Shown: positions 1 to 11,130 of the stretch, piece after piece | Position numbering within the stretch: the stretch's first letter is position 1 | Layout of the letters: every line of letters starts with the position of its first letter | NCBI RefSeq assembly: GCF_018873765.1 | Contig: NC_057926.1 | Coordinates: 57,177,378 to 57,241,377 of the forward strand | Source of the DNA: Telopea speciosissima | Lineage: Eukaryota > Streptophyta > Magnoliopsida > Proteales > Proteaceae | DNA length: 64,000 nt | Direction of reading: 5' to 3' | Notes under the pieces: generated by a model | Seen by the model: only the letters and a program-made list of their open reading frames with translations | The model's database searches: none | Told to the model about the DNA's origin: nothing | Made by a program: the position numbers and the translations under genes

Positions 1-1820
1 GTCTGGCTGCTATGATGTTGACTCCTACAGTTGAGAGATCAGCCCTACAGGCCGCTGGTTCCAACTATTCTACTACTACTGAGAGTAGTGCTTCTGTTGT
101 TGCTGCTCCTGCAGGTGAGCCAATCAAGTGTGATCATTGCAACAAACCCTATCACACTAGGCTCAGTGCTGGAAATTACATGGGAAGCCCGCTGATTTTG
201 AGACCAAATGTGGTCATGGTAAACCTAAAGGCAAGGCTAATCACACTGAAAGTGTAACTACAGCCCCTACTACTGAACCGGTTTTCTCCCAGGAAGAATT
301 TCAGGCTCTCAGGCGTATGTTACAAACTTCCGCTGCCTCTACTACATCTACTGCCAGTTATTCCACACCATCAGATTCTCATTTTGCCCGTTCATGTATT
401 CCCTTTGCTAATCATTGTGCATCGGTTGTCTCCACTCCATGGATCATCGACTCCGGTTCCACTGATCACATGATAGGTTCTTCTAGCCTTTTTCATACCT
501 ATTCCCCTACTTCTGGAAGGGATAAGGTTAAAATAGCTAATGGGTCCCTCTCATCTATTTCCGGGAAAGGATCCATTAGTTGTTCCCCTTCTCTTACCTT
601 GTCTTCTGTGTTGCATATTCCCGATTTCACTACTAACCTTCTATCTATTAGTAGTATTACAAAAAATCTGAATTGTAAAGTGACCTTTTTTCCATCTCAT
701 TGTGTCTTTCAGGATCTAGACTTGGGGAAGACGATTGGATCGGGTAAGGTGCATGGTGGATTGTACCTACTTGATGATGACCCACTTGTTACACAGGCTT
801 TACTTTCTCAGCTATGTCAGCCTGCATCATTCTCCTCTGAAGTACACAAATGGCATTCTCGACTAAGACATCCCCCCTTAGGAAGTTTATCACATTTATT
901 TCCAGCATTAATGAATAATTGTAATAAGGAAGATTTTTTTTGTGAGCCTTGTGTCTTGGTCAAACAGATACGTTCAAACTATCCTATTTCTAATAAAAGG
1001 TCTTCTTCCTTATTTCAATTGGTTTATGCTGATGTGTGGACTCCTAGTCGAAAAGCTTCTCTCTGGTCATAGGTGGTATGTCACTTTTATAGATTGTTAT
1101 TCCCGATTCACTTGGGTCTACCTGATGCATACAAAAAATGAGGTTTTTTCCTGTTTTCAGCATTTTCACACGATGGTCCAGACCCAATTTAATGCCACTC
1201 TCAAAAGTCTTGAGAAGTGACAATGGGACAGAGTATATGGAAGGTCAATTCCAAAGATACCTTGCTGCCCATGGGATTTTACATCAGACCAGCTATGTTG
1301 ATACTCCAGCCCATAATGGTGTGGCTGAAAGAAAAAACCGTCATCTCTTGGAGGTGGTCAGAGCACTTATGTTTGCTCGACATGTTCCTTCCTTTTATTG
1401 GGGAGATGCTGTCCTCACTGCGGCCTATTTGATTAATAGGCTACTCAATTGGGTTCTTGACTCCAAGGCCCCTGTCGAGCTTTTACTTGGCTCTTCTTCT
1501 TTTATTGTTCCCCCTAGGGTGTTTGGCTGTGTTTGCTATGCCAGGGATACTAGGTCACCTGGTAAACTTGAACCCCATAGTCTCCGCTGCATATTTTTAG
1601 GGTACTCTGCCAACCAGAAGGGGTACAAGTGCTATTAGTCTCCTACCAGACGTACATTGGTCAATATGGATATTGTTTTTCATGAGACTGTGTCTTACTA
1701 TTTGTCCCCATCTTTTCAGGGGGAGAGTGTTAGTGAAGATGTGCTGACCATAGAACCTCCCCTACAGTCTGTTTAAAATGAGTCTATCCCTATTCCTCCT
1801 ACTCATAGTCCTCTAGAAGT
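1..1820 (+). pseudogene. Ty1/Copia gag-protease-integrase fragment, broken
   Basis: This is the middle of a Copia polyprotein and runs off the left edge of the window. In order I see the start of a gag zinc knuckle (CDHCNKPYH near 158-187, then a frameshift), an aspartic protease with an intact DSG (WIIDSGSTDHM near 441-470), a GAG-pre-integrase segment ending in CEPC near 943, and an integrase core. The integrase is broken by a frameshift near 1060-1070 and by a stop near 1218, but keeps SDNGTEY and HNGVAERKNRHLLE. Coding similarity fades after about 1740, before any reverse transcriptase. It is the same family as the copy at 37675-41703. Non-functional remnant; high confidence in the class. 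Confidence 0.9.
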
Positions 1821-2560
1821 AGCTGTGGTCACATCAGAGTCTGGCATGATGAAGATAATCCTTGGCAGCAAATCAGAGGTAAAAGACCTTAAAAATAAGG
1901 TTAAGTGATCCTCTTGGCAGCAAAGAAACTTTAAAAGTAATAGCAGCAACAAGCAGCCCTATCCCCCAAAAATCGATAAGAATCAGGGTTTTGAAAAAAA
2001 CCTTGAAAGAGAAGATCGATTAGGGTTAGGGGTCTTCAAAAAAACTTGAAAGGGGCTGATAGTAATGTCGAGTCCTCGTTGAAGTAGTATGAATGAGATC
2101 TCCAAGGATCTCCAAGGATCAGCCCAAGCAAAGAACAGAAACCCAAAAATCGATAAAAGTCGGGGTTTTTCAAAACCCTGAATTGAGATCGATATTGGGT
2201 ATAGGCTTCAAATAGTTTGAAATTGCTGTAGTATTTGCTGTCCAATTTGCTATGATCAATCTCCAATAGGTAAAAACAGCTTCCAAGGCAAAGGAGAAGC
2301 TAATCTTCAAGAAGGGGAGATCTCCAAAAATTGCAGGAACAAGGGCAGCAGCAATCGAACTTGGTATTTCGATTAAACCATCTGTTGAAGAGGTGGAATT
2401 GAGGGCAGCATCTAGATCGTATGATTATCTCATTAGATCTGCCCTAATAAGAGAATAAAACCAAATAGAAGGAAAGGAGAAAGAGAAGATCGAGTGGGAG
2501 AAGGTGGAAGAGAGAAACAATGGAAGGTGGTGGGGTTTTGAAAACCTAGATCAGAGAAAG
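1821..2560 (-). pseudogene. Inverted Copia leader and gag start
   Basis: Read on the minus strand, this follows a primer binding site and resembles the untranslated leader of the Copia copy at 37870-38580: both begin with TCTGATCTAGGTTTTCA and are rich in pyrimidine stretches and the words CGATTTT/TTTGGG. A minus-strand ATG at about 1848 opens a short peptide (MPDSDVTTATS) that resembles the gag start of the other copy (MSDTSTVTS). The fragment abuts the plus-strand Copia fragment near 1820, so the two pieces are in opposite orientation. The exact junction is uncertain by some tens of bases. Confidence 0.65.
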
Positions 2561-2574
2561 TGGCTCTGATGCCA
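2561..2574 (-). promoter_or_regulatory. Copia primer binding site (initiator Met-tRNA type)
   Basis: Minus-strand TGGCATCAGAGCCA sits directly next to the LTR end. Plant Copia elements usually have TGGTATCAGAGC here, so there is one difference. It fixes the orientation of the adjoining LTR. Confidence 0.8.
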
Positions 2575-2770
2575 TGTTAACAAAACATAATATGAGAGAA
2601 TGCTTGAGTGATTAATGATCACCCCCAAGCCTGTATTTATATTATTGAAAATAAAAGACAGAATTACATGTGAGCAATGTGGGACTAAACCCACATAATA
2701 GAAATAAAAATAAAACAGTAAAAAAGGTCCAAAATACCCCCCACGGTATTCTGGCCCATATAATCCAACA
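2575..2770 (-). repeat. Copia LTR, 196 bp
   Basis: On the minus strand it begins TGTTGGATTATA and ends TTTTGTTAACA, the usual TG...CA ends extended to TGTT...AACA, and is followed at once by the primer binding site. It shares stretches with the LTR at 37675-37855 (GGGTATTTTGG, GTAATTCTGTC, GGGTGATCA), so the two elements are of one family. No partner LTR for this copy is in the window. Confidence 0.8.
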
Positions 2771-3811
2771 GTAGTTATGCATTTTATCAACTTGAAATCT
2801 AATAACCTTAGGGATCCGGTTTTCATACACGGTCGTGTAAGAAACAAGGTCAACACTTCAGCCGTTAAATAGGAATTCTCAATTCTCGTGCAAATTAACA
2901 AATTATCATTCCTCCTCCCATCATTACCTAAGCGTTAATGCTATCTGCCAATTGCTGTCCAGGGACATCGTTAGAAAAGAGAATGAAGAAGACGAGTTGC
3001 AAAAGAGATCAAACATTTGGAGAAATCTAAAATCTATCGCAGATGGTTTTGTGAACTTTTGGAGAAAAAAGTAATGTTCTACCGAGGTAGTCTTGAATCT
3101 TGGAAATTTTGAAAGTTTATCATGTTTTGGTTATATTATTTTCATTACAACACTATATTATGAGATCTGTAGCTCATATCTGTGTCCATGTTCTTTGTCC
3201 ATGTGAAAATCTAACTTTCTTTGTGACGTACTACAAGCTCTCACGAATAGGTATGAGTTTGGCCTCAGATAGGATTTAAGAAATTTGATATGTTGAGAAA
3301 AGTGTATACAGTATCATTCTTTGCACAATGTAAGGTGGTGTTCCTTTGTTTTGGCTCAAGTTTCCTTGGGTTTTGAAGGCATCAGTCAACCCATGCTTTT
3401 TAATGTGACAAAAAAAAAATTAAGACATAAAAAATTGATTCAAGAAAGTTTCACAGTTTCAGAATTTTAATAAGACTAGTAGCATAAAAACTCGTCATGC
3501 TTGGATGCTATAATCTATGTATTTTGTTAAATGCCTCTGTTAGGCATCTGAAGGAATCATCAAAGTACTTGTGTGGGAGATGCTTAGATACGTTGTGACC
3601 TTGCTAAGATGTTAAGGTGTAGATTAAAACTGGATACCAAATGGGGAATGTGGATGTCACTCCTTATTCTTGAAATCTCTGTCATGGACACTGTTACAAG
3701 TTTCCCATCCAGATGATACTATCAGGCCGCAAGTATCTCATTCAGTATTTTTTGCAATACTTGAAATCCTGCTTATAAGGAATTTTTTACTTTATGAAAT
3801 TGATTGCAGAG
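2771..3811. other. AT-rich intergenic sequence, nothing recognised
   Basis: About 1 kb with no ORF that resembles a known protein, no clear terminal repeats and no RNA gene that I can recognise. Confidence 0.5.
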
Positions 3812-4020
3812 GAACCATGGTTCGGGAACTCGGTTTTGGTACTGGTTTCGTCCCAGCCAAAAAACCGAGTTGGACTGAGATCGCAGCGAGTTAACCGGGA
3901 CCATTGAAATCTCGCCGAGATCTCAGCCGAAACAGTGTATTTCTCCCATTTCGCCTTTGATCTCGTCTCGGCTTTGCAAAAAAAACTAAGATATTATTGA
4001 GATCTCGGCAAGTTCTTGTT
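3812..4020. repeat. Repeat rich in GAGATCTCGG words
   Basis: Contains AACTCGGTTTTGGTACTGG, CCGAGTTGG and several copies of GAGATCTCGG/CGAGATCTC. Related wording in inverted orientation occurs at 42750-42825, so this is probably a short or degraded copy of the same repeat family. No target duplication was found. Confidence 0.45.
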
Positions 4021-4636
4021 CCATGAGAGGAACAAATAGAATAGAAACTGAATTATGGCCATATGGAAAATGATTCCAATCATTTATATGGGTGAAATTT
4101 AACCGTTATTTTCTTGGAGCAATCACGACCTTTTTGTTGTTGTAGTGTATGCTGAGGCATGCCAGTTGCATCATTTTTCAAACTGATTGCTTTGTTGCTG
4201 CTGCCTTGCGTGGTTGATTGTTTGGTTCAAGGATATCCTTAACTTCATTTATGTGTGCACCTGCAGCTTCAGTGAACTGTGTAATCGCCTAGGTGTTCGG
4301 CAAAAATCAGAAGGCTGCTAACAAATGATGATTAGGTAGGTATTAGGTCACTCTATTGCAAAGGTTCTACAAGGACTCCTAATATAAGAATTATGGGTTT
4401 TAGAGCTGCTAGGTTATTCTTGGAAATAAACCTCCCCCCTCCCCTCTCTCCCTGCCCCCCCCCCCCCCCCCCTCGCCCCCAAGAAAAATAATAGGCAAAG
4501 GAAAAGAGAAAAATGAACAAAAACCGTAAAGAATAAAGATCATGGGAAGAGAAGGGGGGGGAGGAGTGGGGATGATCGTATTCTTGCACATTTTGGTTAT
4601 GCAGAATCTGGAAGGTCTACTGTGTTAAACTTTAAA
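4021..4636. other. Non-coding spacer with a long C run
   Basis: No gene recognised. A CT-rich tract at 4432-4490 includes an uninterrupted run of about 18 C, followed by a G-rich stretch at 4553-4570. ORFs over this tract are low-complexity artefacts. Confidence 0.5.
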
Positions 4637-4654
4637 ACTATTCGAGAGAGCTTG
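4637..4654. repeat. Left target-site duplication of the first LINE
   Basis: ACTATTCGAGAGAGCTTG here matches ACTATTCGCGAGAGCTTG at 9519-9536 with one mismatch in 18. The two copies exactly bracket a minus-strand LINE: this copy lies beside its poly(A) end (seen as poly(T) on the plus strand) and the other beside its 5' end. Confidence 0.92.
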
Positions 4655-4690
4655 TTTTTTTTTTTGGTAGAAGAGAAAATTTCATTGATA

Positions 4691-7600
4691 TTATCGGATT
4701 ACACTCCTGTGTTCTGCAGCCATCAGAGCGGTGAAACAGGGATCGGAGTTGGGCCAAACAGTCCTATTCGAAATGGATTGGGCCCTCCTTGCGAAGGCAT
4801 CTACCACACCGTTAATAGACCTTGGAATACGGGTAAACTGACAAGTATCAAAATAAGGGATGAGGTGTCTAATATCATCAAGCACTGGCCTAACCGACAG
4901 AGCTGGCGTTTTGGATGGGTCTTGCAGATAAGAGATAACTTCAGCGTTGTCGCTTTCCACCTGAAGCTTGTATGTCCCTTCTGAAAGAGCCTCGAGAAGT
5001 CCCTCCCTAATTGCCATAGCCTCCCCAATCAATGCAGAGGGAACATGGCAAGGATTTGAGACTGCAATTGTTGGTCGCCCCAGGGAGTCTCAAATGATGA
5101 ACCCCAGCCCTCCCCTGCCCCTGTTTTGGTTGAAAGCAGCATCACAGTTCAGTTTGTGGAAGCCATGGGGAGGGTGAGACCAGGAAACAGTGGGAATAGT
5201 TGTAGGAGTGGTTGCCAACAGTGATGTTTCTGTCGAGAGCCATTCATCAGAGGCACGCCTTGCTGCCACCACCACGTCCAACGGCGTCCATGTCTTCCTA
5301 CCAAACAAAAAATCATTCCTTGCGCACCATAAGAACCACCCCATGAAAGTACACAGTGAGGTAAGCTTCTTAGCCGTTTGCTTGCCAAGAATAGAGAAGG
5401 ATGACCAACTGGTGATCCATTTACTAAGAGCATTACCATCAGTTTGAGGGATAGTAAACGCAAGGCTGGCACCAAACCATGCTACTCTTGCAAACTCGCA
5501 CTGAAGGAGGATATGCTCGGTGGTTTCGGGTCCCTCACCGCATCTAGCACATCTGGAATCAACAGGAATCTGCCATTGATTTAACGCTGCAGTCGTAGCT
5601 AAGCCACCACCACAACATCTCCAGAGGAAGGTTCTGACTTTCGGCAGTGTTGGGCACTTCCAGATCGCTTTCCAGACTGATGTTGGAACCCCTGACCATT
5701 GGTGAGATGCTGAGGTTGAGGGTTGGCTCAACTCCGTAGTAAGCCACCTGTTGCTAAGCATATAATATGCACTTTTAACTGAAAAAACCCCATTCGACGC
5801 TGCATCCCAAACCTGCTGGTCTTCGGTGGGGAATAAACTTAATTGTATTTGAGAGATGGCCCAACGGTCCGTCGGATGAACGTACTTTTCCAATAGCTCT
5901 CTGTTCCAGCATCGATTGGCGTGATCGATGAAGTCATAGACTCTCTCAAATGGGCAATCCTCCAGGGGGGACTTGCAAACGAAACTCAGGCAAGTTGGGT
6001 ACCCAATTATCAGTCCAGATCTTAATACACTCCCCTGTACCCACTCGCCAAACCAGGCCCATTTCCAGCACCTTCCTACCTTCCATGATACTTCTCCACG
6101 CCCAGGATGGGCTGGTCCCTATTGGAGCCTACAAAAAATCACATCATGGAAAATATATGGACTTTAGAAATTTAACCCATGAGGACTCGGGCTCGCTCCA
6201 TATTTTCCAAGCAACCTTTGAGAGTAAGGCCTTGTTGTGGAGGGTGGGATCACGAGGACCCAGGCCCCCTCTCTCTTTTGATTGACACAATTTGAGCCAA
6301 GATATCCAATGAATTTTCTGGCTGTCAGAACCATCCCCCCAGAAAAAATTTGTTGCCGCTTTCTTCAAGTGATCATGATGCGAGGCTGGTAGCTTAAAGT
6401 GAGAGCGTGCATAGTTAGATAAGGAGAAAGCAACAAACTTCATCATCACTTCCTTGCTTGCATGTGATAGGAGGCGTTGTTTCCATCCACCAAACCGCTA
6501 CTCAGCTTTCATTGTAAGATCCCGAAAAAGCTCCTTCTTTGAAACCCCAAAGATGGTAGGAAGGCCCAAATATTTAGTAGGTCCAGTACCACATGGTATT
6601 TTCAAGCATTTAGAGAACCACCTCCTAAATCGAGCTGGGACGTTCGGGCTGAATGAAAGAGATGACTTCTTTAAATTAATTGCCTTGCCACTCGCCTTAC
6701 AATAAAGATCCAGGCATTGCTAAACATGACCCACCTCATCCAACTTCATCTCCGAGAAGATCAGACAATCATCTGCAAAAAGTAAGTGTGTAATGGGTGG
6801 AGCTCTATTGCGAACTCTAATCCCCTTGATAAGTCTAGCCTCCTCGAATTGAGATATAACACTGCTTAGAGCCTGCGAACATAAGATAAATAAGGCTGGA
6901 GATAGGGGATCACCCTGCCGAATGTCTCTGGAGGGTATGATGTTGCCACAGACAGCTCCATTAATAACCAGTTTGTACCAGACCGATGTTAAAGAGGACA
7001 TCACTATGGAGACCTAGTGTGGGGAGAAACCATACCGAAGCAACACCCTTTGGAGGAATTCCCACTTAATTCTGTCATACGCCTTCTGCATATCAAGCTT
7101 CAATGCCATGAATTTCTGTTTGCCCTTCTTTTTGTGGTTGATGTAGTGAAACACCTCATGAGCAGTGTAGACATTGTCAGAAATAGACCGTCCAGGGGTG
7201 AAGGCTGCCTGCACTGGTGAGATGAGGTGCTCAAGAACCTCCTTCATTCGGGTTGCCATAATTTTGGTTATCACCTTAACTACCACCGCACAAAGACTTA
7301 TTGGCCTATATTGTTCTGCATACTCTGGATTAGTGCATTTAGGGATTAAACACAAAAGAGTCTCATTGCAAGAAGAGGGAAGGACCCCGGTACTAAAGAA
7401 AGTGCATACAAAATTAAATAGATCATCATGTGTAACATCCCAAAATCTTTGAAAGAAGGCAAGGGGAAGACCATCAGGACCTGGCGCCTTGAGGGGGGCC
7501 ATTGCTCTTCAGGCGGTGTGCATTTCCTCAAGTGATGGGGTTTTGCACAGTCTTCTGTTCATAGCATCGGTCACCTGTGGTTGAATGGCATCCAAGATCT

Positions 7601-8840
7601 GCTCAAGAGCCTCTTGATTAACTCCTTCAGCTCCGTAGATGTCTTCATAGTATTGCTGCATAAGCAAGAAGATCTCCTCCTCCGCTTGAGTCCATTGATC
7701 CTCTGAGTTCTTTAGCCAAAGAATCTGGTTTCTCCCACGCCTATGGATGGTTGACAGGTGGAAGAAATGGGTATTCCTGTCACCTTGTTGTAGCCAGGTA
7801 ACCCTGGACTTTTGTCGCCACATCTCTTCCTCCCTATCAAGCTCCTCATTAAGCAGGTTGGATATGGTCACCTCCCGATCTTGATTCTCTGTTGAAGCTT
7901 GCAATCCTTGAACCTCCTCCAACTCCTTTTGCAAACCTACAATTTTCTTTTGGACGTGTCCAAAAGTCTTCTTATTCCACTTTGTAAACACCGGCTTGCA
8001 GTTGGTCATCTTCTGGTACAGAACCGGAACATCATCCTGGGTCAACGTTTGTGACCACGCAGTAGTGGCAATCTGTTTACACTCCGGATGACGGAACCAC
8101 ATTGATTCAAATCGAAAAGGCCTGTTTCCTGTAAATCTGCCACCATCCGTGTCAATCAAAATAGGGCAATGATTCGAGTTTAAAGATGGCCTTACCAGTA
8201 CAGCAACATCTGGGAAGGTAGTGAGCCATGGTTGATTTGCAAGACCTCTATCCAATTTGATACGGATATTGGCCATGCCTCTTCTCCTATTATTCCAGGT
8301 GAAAGTGGGTCCATGCGTTGGCAACTCCATGAGTTTGCAGGCATCAATCATATTGCGAAAAGGAGTGGTGTCCGCCGGAGTTGGCTGATTCCCTCCCTCC
8401 TTCTCATACCAGGTAAGGTAAGGGTTGAAATCGCCAAGGCACGCCCAATCTGTATTACGCCCCCTACCGATCTCGATGATGGAGTCCCACACATGTTGTT
8501 GGTTCTCTTTAATTGGATCACCATAGATTGATGTTAGAAAGAAGGATACCCCATTCTCCAGTGTAACCTTTGAGTCGATGAAGTGCCGATTAGCCGTAAT
8601 GATATCCATTTGTATATGTTGTTGCCAGAGAAGAGCAAGTCCACTAGATGTACCCTGGGAATCCACCGCGACAAACTCAGCCATATGTAACTGTCTACAG
8701 ATCCGATCCACTCTGTGCTTGTTGCATTTTGTTTCAATAAGGAAGATGATAAATGGTTTTTCCTTCTGGGAGAGATGCATCAGCGATTGAACTGTCGGAA
8801 CACTCCCCAAGCCCTGACAGTTCTAGCTTAGGATTTTCAT
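4691..8840 (-). pseudogene. LINE ORF2: endonuclease, reverse transcriptase, RNase H (interrupted)
   Basis: The natural start is the ATG at 8840, giving MKILS then a stop where the family has W (SWNCQGLGS), at 8825-8823. The apurinic endonuclease domain runs to about 8150 (GDFN near 8440, SNHCPI near 8170). The reverse transcriptase has LKAPGPDGLP near 7480, YRPISL near 7310, LDMQKAYD near 7090 and FADD near 6770. A cysteine-bearing zf-RVT region lies near 5640-5500 (CARCGEG) and RNase H near 5130-4710 (LNCDAAF, ESDN). In-frame stops fall at 7509-7511, 7014-7016, about 6719, about 6493, about 6142 and 5090-5092. A frameshift occurs near 5950. Nearly all stops are explained by a single C-to-T or G-to-A change. 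Not functional. Confidence 0.92.
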
Positions 8841-8854
8841 TGCTTCCCGCAAAG

Positions 8855-9424
8855 CTAGTCACCCCCAGCTTCCACGGGTGTTGAATCTGTTACAGATTCC
8901 ATAGGTTTCGTTGTATCCATCGATAGTTCTTGGCATTCATAAAGGTCAGTATCCACTCATTGCCATTTCAACTTGTCTTGTGGGAGAGGCAAGTTGCGGC
9001 TAGGGGTAGAGGTCGAGTAATTAGGTAGTGCTGAGATGAGAGGGTGTGCAGTGGGACCCATGGGACCATTGTGCTGATGTGGCAAAGGGTTATGAGGTGG
9101 AGGGGTTTGTGAGAGGGTGGGTAGTGTTTGGACAGTAAGGCCGTTAGGAGTGGGGGTATCATGGGTAGTGGGGTTAGTGGCCAAGGTGAGGGGTGTGCGT
9201 GTATTAGGGTTCCACGTGGATGGTGGGAGGTGTGGGGAGGTAGTTAGGGCTATATCTGACAGATGTGGAAGGAGAGTGGCAAGGATGGAGGAGATATTTG
9301 GATTCTGAAGGAGAGTGGGGATGTCCACGATGGCAAGATCCTTAGTTACGTGACCATGAAGGGTGGTTGATTGAGAGTGGGAAGTGTGAGTGGGTGTTGG
9401 TGTTGGCGGGTCATTAGGGTTCAT
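8855..9424 (-). pseudogene. LINE ORF1 remnant, Pro/Thr/His-rich
   Basis: A minus-strand frame from the ATG at 9424 encodes about 155 residues rich in P, T, S and H, then a TGA at 8957-8959. The same frame continues to a TAG at 8855-8857, 15 bp before the ORF2 ATG. This spacing fits ORF1 of a plant L1, whose C-terminal half is often low-complexity. No DUF4283 or zinc-knuckle residues are visible, which agrees with 5' truncation. The ATG used here may simply be an internal methionine. Confidence 0.6.
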
Positions 9425-9536
9425 GGGGTATGGTGTAACTTCCTGAGACGTGGGAAGTGTGGATTCTAGGACGGGTGATGATGGATTGGCTGACGTGGAG
9501 ATACGTGTGGGCGCATGGACTATTCGCGAGAGCTTG

Positions 9537-10378
9537 TAGCAACAAAGAAATTTTAGAATTCACGTGGACAAAGAACACAGTTGCAGGACATAAATAAAAA
9601 CCAGTCTTTCTTTTGCCTCAATTGGAAGTAGAGTTACTTCCCTTACTCCCCTATCTGCTGAGTATTGGTTAGATTCAAGAATGATACATTCTTTAGTTAT
9701 TGGGAGGGTATCATGTAATAAAAGGAATCCAATTTGTATATGCGTTTCCCGGAAACATATGACTATTCTATTCCATGGAGTTTCAAATACATGAACTTCG
9801 TATAGTGCATCTCAGAGGTAGATGAGCAATTGGGTGGAATAACTATTGTGTATCTGGTGAAAGAAAATGAATTTGACTTTTAAGGAAAAAAAATAAATGG
9901 GGAGCCTAGTTCCAACATGCCAGTGGAAGGAACCATTCCTACATGGCACTTTAAAACCCAACAACTGTCATGTAGCAGACAAATGGAGCTCAAATGTGGT
10001 AAACCCCTAGCTCATGCTCACATGCTTTATTATAGTTTTTCACATGGGAAATTGTCTTGAAAATTTGTGTTAAACAAGAATCTACAATACTACTGAGTAT
10101 TGTAGGATTGCATGGACATACATAGGGATGCATTCCAACACACAAGGAAGAGGTGTTTGATTGAATTAAGCTATAAAGTCAATAGACATAGAAATGCAAT
10201 CCATGACCTCTCTATTCAACGGTCAGAATAGTTACATCATTTGTTCATGTGCCAATGTTTAAGTAGGAGACTTCGTCAATGTGTTCATAAGATTCATCCT
10301 CACATTTGACTATAATATTACAATCTTTTCTGAATTAAGAAATCCATAAGACATATTGTCTACATAATCATTTAACAA
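9537..10378. other. Intergenic, nothing recognised
   Basis: Continues the pre-insertion sequence of 2771-4636 once the LINE is removed. AT-rich, with no ORF, repeat or RNA gene that I can support. Confidence 0.45.
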
Positions 10379-10387
10379 AATTTTATA

Positions 10388-10469
10388 GGGAAATTATCAA
10401 CGTCACCCCCTAACGTTTGCTAATATTTTAAAGCACACCTACTAACTACCATAATATCAATTGTTACCC
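10388..10469 (+). repeat. Left terminal inverted repeat of the Mutator-like element
   Basis: Begins GGGAAATTATCAACGTCACC and pairs with 13329-13410 in inverted orientation. Confidence 0.85.
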
Positions 10470-11130
10470 ACTTTTTAACAGTATTAACCTATAAAATTCC
10501 TTTGACCAATATATCCTTTACACTAAAAACATAAAAACCATGTGTCCCGAGCCCAAGCAAGCATTACTTCTTGTGGTTTGTTCTCTTCTAACATTATCGC
10601 CTTTAGCACATGTTGAGTAGTTTAAAAAAGAACCTGAAGCACTTGTTAAAATGATTCTTACTAAACTCTAAATTGCAAGATGAAAAATGGATTCACAGAT
10701 GATAAAATGAGGAGCTTACTATGGATGTAGCAGCAGAGACTCCTTTTAATTGTTCAAAGCAATTTCGGCAAGCGAATTTACACAAATGCCTCAAAATTTT
10801 GGCTGAATTGATCTAAAGCTCTAGTTTTGAGTGACTTCATGAGCGTTTTTAGTACCTTCAAATTCAATATCCTAGAGTAGTTCTTATCACTCTCCAGTGC
10901 AAGCATTGCAATTGCCTCCCCTGCTGCATCCCTCACATGATTCTGTTCTTTGGAATTTGGCTCTTGGAAGAAAAGCCGAAACAATTAATGATTCCGCCTG
11001 TGCTTCCAATCCTCTCTTTTGCCTCAATGTCGAAGGCCAAACTAGTTAAGATCTTGATTCGCAGATGTTGAAGCTTTGGGAACTTCTCACCAAACCTGAG
11101 AATTTTTCTGATGTTGCTGACTGTGAAAAC

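Larger units (their letters stand above)
4655..9518 (-). mobile_element. Plant L1-type LINE, about 4.9 kb, with target duplication
   Basis: Non-LTR retrotransposon inserted by target-primed reverse transcription. Its 3' end is a poly(A) tail next to the left duplication, and its 5' end abuts the right duplication at 9519. Coding order on the minus strand is a proline/threonine-rich ORF1 remnant, then endonuclease, reverse transcriptase, zf-RVT-type region and RNase H. The DUF4283 and CCHC parts usual for plant ORF1 are absent, so the copy is probably 5'-truncated. The ORF2 frame is largely intact between scattered stops. One mismatch in the duplication suggests moderate age. Confidence 0.93.

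Noticed and set aside
2036..2266. Minus-strand ORF of 76 codons
   Set aside because: It lies in the inverted Copia leader, which is non-coding in the related copy at 37870-38580.
4353..4591. Overlapping minus-strand ORFs rich in glycine or proline
   Set aside because: They are translations of a C/G run and a GA-rich tract; both frames are low-complexity with no homology.
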